Both the position numbers and the translations under genes were made by a program. DNA of 64,000 nt from Acidobacteriota bacterium (GTDB lineage Bacteria > Acidobacteriota > Blastocatellia > Pyrinomonadales > Pyrinomonadaceae), in NCBI GenBank assembly GCA_019639195.1, contig JAHBSI010000005.1:186001-250000 (forward strand). Reading direction: 5' to 3'. This document shows positions 58,628-64,000 of this stretch, in pieces (positions within the stretch are counted from its first letter, which is position 1; each line of letters opens with the position of its first letter). A model generated the notes under the pieces. It saw nothing but the letters and a program-made list of their open reading frames with translations. It did not search any database and was not told the origin of the DNA.

Positions 58628-61138
58628 ATGCGATCTTGCCGGGCCTGCTGCATATTGATCTCGCTGATAGTACTGTGTGTGCCGCTTTGGGCGCAGCAGA
58701 CCAATCCGGTTGACCGCCAGGTCTCTAACCCGATAACCGATACCCCGAACATCAACCCGATCTCGCCCGAGAAGAGCGTGATCGCTCCCGATACCAAGAA
58801 ACCAAAAGATAAGGTCGAACCGGAAGGCGGCGACGGCGAGGTCGTCGTTTATTCCGACCGTCAATCTGTCGAGGGTGCGGCCGGTCATCGTGTGGTCACG
58901 CACGAAGGCAGTGTTGATGTACATTACGGCATCTATCGTTTGCAGGCGGACAAAGTTGTCATCTATGAGGCCGAGAACAAGATGGTTGCGACCGGAAACG
59001 TCATCTTTGACAAGGGGAATGATGAGCGGATCACCGGTACGCGGTCTGAGTGGAACTACAAGACAAAGCTTGGCTGGTTCGAGGATGCGACGGGCTTTAC
59101 GAACCAGACGAACGACGGCACTGTCCTTTACTTTACAGCAGAGCGTGTCGAACGTATCTCGCTTACTGAGCTGAGGGTTACGAATGCCGAATTTACTGCC
59201 TGTGATGAGGCTGAGCCGAAATGGAGCTTTTCAGCAAAGTCCGCGAACATCAAGACGGGCGATCGCGCGAAACTCAAGCACGTTAAGTTCAAGGTAAAGA
59301 ATGTTCCATTGCTCGCGTTACCGTTTGCATCGATCCCGCTAGATAAAGAGGACCGGAAATCGGGCTTCCTTACGCCGGCATTCGGCTTCTCACCAACAAA
59401 GGGTGTGCAGGTGTCAGGGGCATATTTCCTAACGCTCGGACGCTCGGCCGACATTACGTTTCGCGGAGACATCTACACATCGCGAGGGTTCGGATATGGG
59501 GCCGAACTCCGCACGAGATCGAACTCACGGTCGTACTTCAATATCGGATTCTTCGCGGTAAAGGATCGTGTTTTTGGTGCGAGTGCCGACAGAGATCATC
59601 CCGATCAAGGCGGATCGACCGTCTATGCCGAGGGCGTGCAGTATTTCCCAAACGGATTTACCGCCTCAGCGGATATTCGTGTAACGTCTAATCTCGCTTT
59701 TCGACAAGTGTTCCTTGAAGGCATTCAGCAGATCATTTCGCCGATCGAGAGATCTCAGATTTTCGTCAACAAGAGTTGGACGAACTACACAATGAATGTC
59801 CTCGCTCGGTCACAGGTGATCTCGATCCCGAATGTAAGGGTAAAGACACGCAACCTCCCAAGCATTTCGTTCGAAAAGCGGCCGTCGCGGCTGTCCTTCT
59901 TTAAGAACGCGTATTTCTCCTTCAAATCGTCACTTGAGGGAGTCTCCCGCCGTGAAGAGGTTGACGATATTGGGCTGTATCGACGGCAGAATCTGCAGGA
60001 GCCGACGCTCACGCCGGCGATAATGCAGCGGTTCGACGTTTATCCGGAATTTACCGTTCCGATCTACACAAAGTATTTCAATGTTACGGCGTCTGCATCG
60101 GCTCGCGTAACCTATTATTCGAACTCGCTCGACTATCGCCGGAATGTGATAAGCACGGACCTGATCCGTAAATACGGTCAATTTACGCTCGATATCCGGC
60201 CTGTCGCTCTTGCAAGGAATTTCTACGGCAAGGAGAATAAGTTCAAATTCCGTCACGTGATCGAGCCATTCCTGACGTATCGATTCGTCAAGGGTGTGGA
60301 CAACTTCAACAAGATCATTCGGTTCGACTACATTGACACGATCACGAATACGAACGAACTCGAGTACGGCATTACGAATCGTTTTTACACGCGGCGGTAT
60401 TCAGAAGCGGTCACAAAAGAGGCTCAGAAACGCTTGCGTGACGATGGCGAATCAAAACAAGATGATCTCTCGATCCAGCCTTATGAGATCTTTTCGGTTA
60501 CGGTTCGCGGAAAGTATTTCTTTGATAAGACCTTCGGCGGTGCACTGGTCGCGGGAAGACGAAATCAGATCGAACCGATCACCGCGTTGAGTTTCTACTC
60601 GTTCGGCGGCGCGGCCCGACGTTTTTCGCCTATAAACATCGACGCAACATATCGACCGCAGAAAACAGTCTTTGTGAGCACGCGGATGGATTGGGGCCTG
60701 TATGGCGACGGCCTGCGTGATATCTCAGCGACCGTCGGCTACGACACGAAGATGTTCAAACTCTTCCAGACGCTGTATTACACGCGGCGTGTGACGCTTA
60801 TTCCCTCACTTGCACAATACGCAAGGCCGGACCGATCAGAACCGGGCACGCTTCGCGGAGCCCAATGGAGCCCGTCGATATTCGTGGGCAATCGCGACAA
60901 AGGACCGTATGGCGGTGCATCACTATTCTTCGATTTTGAGAATAGAAGGGCGGCGAACCTGAATCCGCTTATCAGTTCGCTTTATACGATCGGCTACGCG
61001 TATGACTGCTGCTCGATGGCCTTGCAATATTACACTTTCAACGTCGGTGCACGACGCGAGAATAAGGTCGTCTTCAGCTTTAGGCTGAATGGCATCGGGA
61101 GCTTCGGGACAGAGCAATTCGCACAAGGGTTGCGATAG
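58628..61138 (+). CDS. lptD: LPS-assembly protein LptD
   Basis: LptD is the outer-membrane translocon that inserts lipopolysaccharide. The 836 residues hold a signal peptide, an OstA/LptA-like jelly roll (about 75-220; YRLQADKVVIYEAENKMVAT) and a large barrel (KNVPLLALPFASIPLDKEDR, then RKSGFLTPAFGFS). A cysteine-bearing TACDEAE loop and a late DCCSMALQYYTFNVGARREN segment provide the cysteines used for inter-domain disulfides. Start 58628 is an ATG directly after an in-frame TTG. It shows that the cell makes LPS. Confidence 0.93.
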   Translation: MRSCRACCILISLIVLCVPLWAQQTNPVDRQVSNPITDTPNINPISPEKSVIAPDTKKPKDKVEPEGGDGEVVVYSDRQSVEGAAGHRVVTHEGSVDVHYGIYRLQADKVVIYEAENKMVATGNVIFDKGNDERITGTRSEWNYKTKLGWFEDATGFTNQTNDGTVLYFTAERVERISLTELRVTNAEFTACDEAEPKWSFSAKSANIKTGDRAKLKHVKFKVKNVPLLALPFASIPLDKEDRKSGFLTPAFGFSPTKGVQVSGAYFLTLGRSADITFRGDIYTSRGFGYGAELRTRSNSRSYFNIGFFAVKDRVFGASADRDHPDQGGSTVYAEGVQYFPNGFTASADIRVTSNLAFRQVFLEGIQQIISPIERSQIFVNKSWTNYTMNVLARSQVISIPNVRVKTRNLPSISFEKRPSRLSFFKNAYFSFKSSLEGVSRREEVDDIGLYRRQNLQEPTLTPAIMQRFDVYPEFTVPIYTKYFNVTASASARVTYYSNSLDYRRNVISTDLIRKYGQFTLDIRPVALARNFYGKENKFKFRHVIEPFLTYRFVKGVDNFNKIIRFDYIDTITNTNELEYGITNRFYTRRYSEAVTKEAQKRLRDDGESKQDDLSIQPYEIFSVTVRGKYFFDKTFGGALVAGRRNQIEPITALSFYSFGGAARRFSPINIDATYRPQKTVFVSTRMDWGLYGDGLRDISATVGYDTKMFKLFQTLYYTRRVTLIPSLAQYARPDRSEPGTLRGAQWSPSIFVGNRDKGPYGGASLFFDFENRRAANLNPLISSLYTIGYAYDCCSMALQYYTFNVGARRENKVVFSFRLNGIGSFGTEQFAQGLR

Positions 61139-61155
61139 TTAGTTGGAAGATAATA

Positions 61156-61200
61156 ACGGAGAATTGTTCGCCCGCATTTGCGGTAAGGACAATTCTCCGT
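61156..61200. terminator. Hairpin between convergent lptD and ilvE
   Basis: ACGGAGAATTGT (61156-61167) pairs perfectly with ACAATTCTCCGT (61189-61200), with an inner CCGC/GCGG stem. T-runs are weak on both sides. Position between two convergent stops supports a termination role. Confidence 0.65.
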
Positions 61201-61222
61201 TGCAGTGCTAGTGATCGGCTAA

Positions 61223-62206
61223 CTATGCGTTAGCCGTTTTTTTTTCCGGGTTAACATAGGTGAGCCATTCCGCACCGGAAGGTGCTTCGCACTCACCATG
61301 GATCACCTTAAAGAAGTGTTCCTGGAGTCTTTCAGTTACGGGGCCTCGCCTTCCGGCACCGACAGTTATACGGTCGACAGAGCGGATCGGAGTGATCTCG
61401 GCGGCCGTGCCAGTGAAAAATGCCTCGTCAGCGACATAAAGAGCAGAGCGTTGGATTGCCGTCTCGATGACCTCAATGCCGAGTTCGCGTGCGATCTGGA
61501 TCACAGAGTCGCGAGTGATCCCCGGCAGTATGGACGCGCCAAGCGGCGGCGTGATCAGCTTGCCATTATTCACCAGGAAAAGATTCTCGCCCGAACCTTC
61601 GGACAGATAGCCGCGATCATCAAGGGCGATGCCCTCTGAGAATCCGCCGAGTAGAGCCTCCATCTTAATAAGCTGCGAATTCATATAATTCGCGCCGGCC
61701 TTTGCCATCGCAGGCATTGAGTTCGAGGTGATCCTGGTCCAGCTGGACACGCAGGTATCAATTCCACTTTCGATAGCCTCATCACCGAGGTATTTGCCCC
61801 ATTGCCATACGGCAATATATGAATCGATCGGGTTCGGAAAAGGATTGACACCGAAAGCCGGTTTGTCTTCATCGAGGCCGCGCATGATCAGCGGCCGAAT
61901 GTAGCAATGGTCAAGGCCGCTATCCTTAATGACATCTATCGTTCCTGTGCAGAAATCTTCGCGGGTGAACTTTGAGTCCATTCGATAGATCTTCGCGGAA
62001 TTGAGCAGCCTCTGCATATGCTCCTTTAGTCGGAAAACAGCCGGGCCATTGGCCGTCGTATAGCAGCGTATTCCTTCAAACACGCTTGAACCATAATTGA
62101 CGACATGCGACATCACATGGATCTTCGCATCATTCCACTCGATCAGCTGGCCATTCTTCCACACTTTCGGGGCGATAAGCATTGTGCTCACATCTTTTCC
62201 TGCCAT
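61223..62206 (-). CDS. ilvE: Branched-chain amino acid aminotransferase
   Basis: This 327-residue class IV PLP aminotransferase performs the last step of valine, leucine and isoleucine synthesis. The PLP lysine is in MPAMAKAGANYMNSQ, and marks include VNYGSSVFEGIRCY, the GIALDDRGYLSEGSGENLF segment and FFTGTAAEITPIRSVD. The ATG at 62206 has AAGGAG upstream, though slightly far; an ATG at 62182 would trim eight residues. It is a single gene, without a visible leader peptide or T-box. Confidence 0.96.
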   Translation of the reverse strand: MAGKDVSTMLIAPKVWKNGQLIEWNDAKIHVMSHVVNYGSSVFEGIRCYTTANGPAVFRLKEHMQRLLNSAKIYRMDSKFTREDFCTGTIDVIKDSGLDHCYIRPLIMRGLDEDKPAFGVNPFPNPIDSYIAVWQWGKYLGDEAIESGIDTCVSSWTRITSNSMPAMAKAGANYMNSQLIKMEALLGGFSEGIALDDRGYLSEGSGENLFLVNNGKLITPPLGASILPGITRDSVIQIARELGIEVIETAIQRSALYVADEAFFTGTAAEITPIRSVDRITVGAGRRGPVTERLQEHFFKVIHGECEAPSGAEWLTYVNPEKKTANA

Positions 62207-62420
62207 ATTTCTATCAAAACTCCTTGCTCAAATAAGATTCTTTAATACAGATAAATGTTGAAAGGGGCGGTCGTCGCAAAATTTTCGTTATTACCGTATA
62301 ACCTCAAGGATAGTATAGCCGGGCCGTCTAGGCAACCTTCGGGAGCGGACGAGATAGCGGGTGAGGTGGCTTGGATATAATGTTTTATTGCCTTTGAGCA
62401 AGGAAGTTCATCACAAACCG

Positions 62421-62457
62421 CAAAGAAAAAACGGCGAGATCGGTCCCGATCCCGCCG
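62421..62457 (-). terminator. Intrinsic terminator after the right-edge gene
   Basis: On the minus strand GGCGGGATCGG pairs with CCGATCTCGCC (plus-strand 62434-62457) and is followed by GTTTTTTCTTTG. The rest of 62207-62483 shows no gene. Confidence 0.8.
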
Positions 62458-62483
62458 CTATTTTTAAGCGCACTCCACCCTCG

Positions 62484-64000
62484 TCAGAGAATAGTGGTCC
62501 GTGGAGCCCCATCATCGAGCCGAGACGCGAATACGGAACCGCTGATCGCAACGATCACTACGACCGGCTGATCACCGGTGCCGTTCATATCATCGTTCAA
62601 CTCGACGTCCTGGGCGTATATCCCGGGTTCAACCTCGACCGGGGCGCCCAGGATCGTCAGGAAGTGGTTGGTCCCGAGGCCGATACGGACGCTGATCACA
62701 CCGGGGCCGATCCTTGGGTTGAAGCCTGTCATATAGATCCGTAATTTGGTCGGAACGCGCCCGAACGGACGGATGCTTCGAGTCCTTACGGTAAATGGTT
62801 CTGTGGTGTGGACGCGGTTTGTCACGTTGAAGACCTTCGCCCGTCCGCCAGGGCCTTCGAGCCCTTCAAAACTATAGACGTCCGGCCTTGCGGGAACGAG
62901 AACGACCTGCGTTCGCATTATCGTACCGTTGTTGTTAAGAACAAGGTTGTATGGTGTGCCTTCTACGGCCGCAGGAAGGCCGCGTGGCACGACGAAATCG
63001 ATCCGGTGGCGGCTGACACGTACCAACCCGCAAGCAAAGCCGTTAATCGTCATCGTAACGCCGCTAAGCTGAATCGGCAGCTGGAAGCTTCGCTGCAGGG
63101 AGCCGACACCTGAACGCTCGACGAACGGCCGGTCGATGCCCGCCTGGAAGTTCATTATCGCCCGCATTCCCGGTGCAAGCCCAAAAACGGCCGGCGGCGA
63201 CTGAGGCGTCGGCGTGGGTGTCGGGGTCGGCGATGCAGTTGGCGATGGTGACGGCGTAGGTGTCGGAGTCGGAGTTGCCGTCGGACTTGGTGACGGAACG
63301 ACCGTCGGCGAAACAGGGATCTTACTCGCACCTGTTGCGAAATTCGCGGAGATCCGGCCTTCATTTATAGCGACCGGCGTCAGCATATAATAGACTTCCG
63401 GAGAATTATCCAAATTGCCGCCGCCAAGTTCGGTCAGCGACATATTGAACGCGAACCGGCCTGCTGAGTCGCTTGTGAGTGCCCGTGTCGAAGCAAGGAA
63501 CACGTTCGGCGAAGGGAACTTTGCTATCCGCTTGAAGGTCGCACTAGCGGGAGGAACATTTAGCGGATACGTATAAAGCTGTGCGGGCCGATTGGGATTC
63601 GGATTCAATCCGTCATCTGCATTAGAAGGAACCGTTCCATCGGCTTTGATGTTCAGTCTCGTCTGGAGAATGAGAGTTGACGGCGTGCCGGCGCCGTCCG
63701 TGTCCGTAAAGCCCCCGTATCGCTGAAGGTCACCGCCGGGCGCTCCCGAATCGGCATTGCTTCGCGGCAATACACGTCGAAACGCGTTAGCGGCCGCATC
63801 GTAAACGTAGGTCGCAAATGAGTCGTAATTCGTGCCGCCGTTCTCATTCGCAAGGTCCGCGTACGAATCGAACACGATAAGGTTACCGTCGCGACTCATT
63901 CGTCGGCCGAGGTCAAGGATATTTACGATCGCACCCGGCGTCGTTGGCGTGGTCGTAGTTACTTGTTTTTTGACAGTACCAACATCGCCTGTTCCGGTCA
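62484..64000 (-). CDS. Large secreted protein, C-terminal part (Solibacter-type C-terminal domain)
   Basis: The reading frame is open to the window edge (GAIVNILDLGRR precedes an internal ATG at 63899), so the start is missing. The first visible part has PD40/WD40-like propeller strands (MSRDGNLIVFDSYADLANEN). A Pro/Thr/Ser-rich linker (PSPSPTATPTPTPTPSPSP) follows, then a roughly 220-residue C-terminal domain (APGMRAIMNFQ, GFACGLVRVSRHRIDFVVPR, TGFNPRIGPGVISVRIG) of the kind found repeatedly at the ends of Acidobacteria secreted proteins. It is probably exported or cell-surface. Function unknown. Confidence 0.85.
   Translation of the reverse strand, partial: TGTGDVGTVKKQVTTTTPTTPGAIVNILDLGRRMSRDGNLIVFDSYADLANENGGTNYDSFATYVYDAAANAFRRVLPRSNADSGAPGGDLQRYGGFTDTDGAGTPSTLILQTRLNIKADGTVPSNADDGLNPNPNRPAQLYTYPLNVPPASATFKRIAKFPSPNVFLASTRALTSDSAGRFAFNMSLTELGGGNLDNSPEVYYMLTPVAINEGRISANFATGASKIPVSPTVVPSPSPTATPTPTPTPSPSPTASPTPTPTPTPQSPPAVFGLAPGMRAIMNFQAGIDRPFVERSGVGSLQRSFQLPIQLSGVTMTINGFACGLVRVSRHRIDFVVPRGLPAAVEGTPYNLVLNNNGTIMRTQVVLVPARPDVYSFEGLEGPGGRAKVFNVTNRVHTTEPFTVRTRSIRPFGRVPTKLRIYMTGFNPRIGPGVISVRIGLGTNHFLTILGAPVEVEPGIYAQDVELNDDMNGTGDQPVVVIVAISGSVFASRLDDGAPRTTIL

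Overview
This 64 kb window is most likely a chromosomal segment of a member of the Acidobacteriota, close to Blastocatellia/Pyrinomonadaceae. That placement is inferred from gene style, with no marker gene to prove it. The cell envelope is Gram-negative: LptD, a TonB-dependent receptor with an N-terminal carboxypeptidase-regulatory-like domain, and a large outer-membrane barrel protein are all present. There are many secreted proteins with FG-GAP, BNR/Asp-box, PKD-like and Solibacter-type C-terminal domains. BshC points to bacillithiol as a low-molecular-weight thiol. Almost everything is housekeeping metabolism in short operons. One tRNA gene, tRNA-Glu(CUC), is seen. No rRNA, CRISPR or prophage is seen.

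Layout. 0-4.3 kb: the end of gamma-glutamyltransferase, then small membrane, lipoprotein and YbjQ genes, a tRNA and a secreted protein. 4.4-8.1 kb: full-length cobalamin-dependent MetH behind a structured leader, closed by a bidirectional terminator. 8.1-15.2 kb: a secreted M12-type metalloprotease with FG-GAP repeats, a PlsC acyltransferase, a membrane-anchored FHA/trypsin-like protease, a 2Fe-2S protein and an unknown protein. 15.2-20.7 kb: the pntA and pntB transhydrogenase genes, pulled apart and surrounded by three different short palindromic repeat families, a REP-associated Y1 transposase, a DUF559 nuclease-like gene and a hypothetical gene. This is the accessory hot spot of the window. 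20.7-29.4 kb: a GT39-like membrane protein, a TVP38 protein and the glycine cleavage cluster gcvT-gcvH-gcvPA-gcvPB, into which a 59-residue zinc-ribbon protein and a Tat-exported class V aminotransferase are inserted.

29.4-41 kb: two small secreted proteins, a TPR protein, LarE, glutamate dehydrogenase, an outer-membrane barrel protein, a BNR-repeat protein and BshC. 41.3-47.7 kb: MutL, then a chorismate mutase/prephenate dehydratase behind what looks like a complete phenylalanine transcription attenuator (promoter, Phe-rich leader peptide, antiterminator and terminator). The enzyme itself lacks the ACT feedback domain. A biotinyl protein, a CorC-type protein and glucose-6-phosphate dehydrogenase follow. 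47.8-52.2 kb: phoH and ybeY separated by a VapBC toxin-antitoxin pair, then atpD-atpC without the other ATP synthase genes. 52.2-55.5 kb: a Fur-box promoter driving heme oxygenase and a TonB receptor. 55.5-64 kb: a small fibronectin-like protein, YraN, a methylmalonyl-CoA mutase catalytic subunit, a lipoprotein, LptD, IlvE and a large secreted protein running off the right edge.

The strongest candidates for something undescribed are the pheA attenuator paired with an ACT-less enzyme, the DUF559 gene bounded by inverted copies of a palindromic element, and palindromes inserted in frame in the pntA linker.
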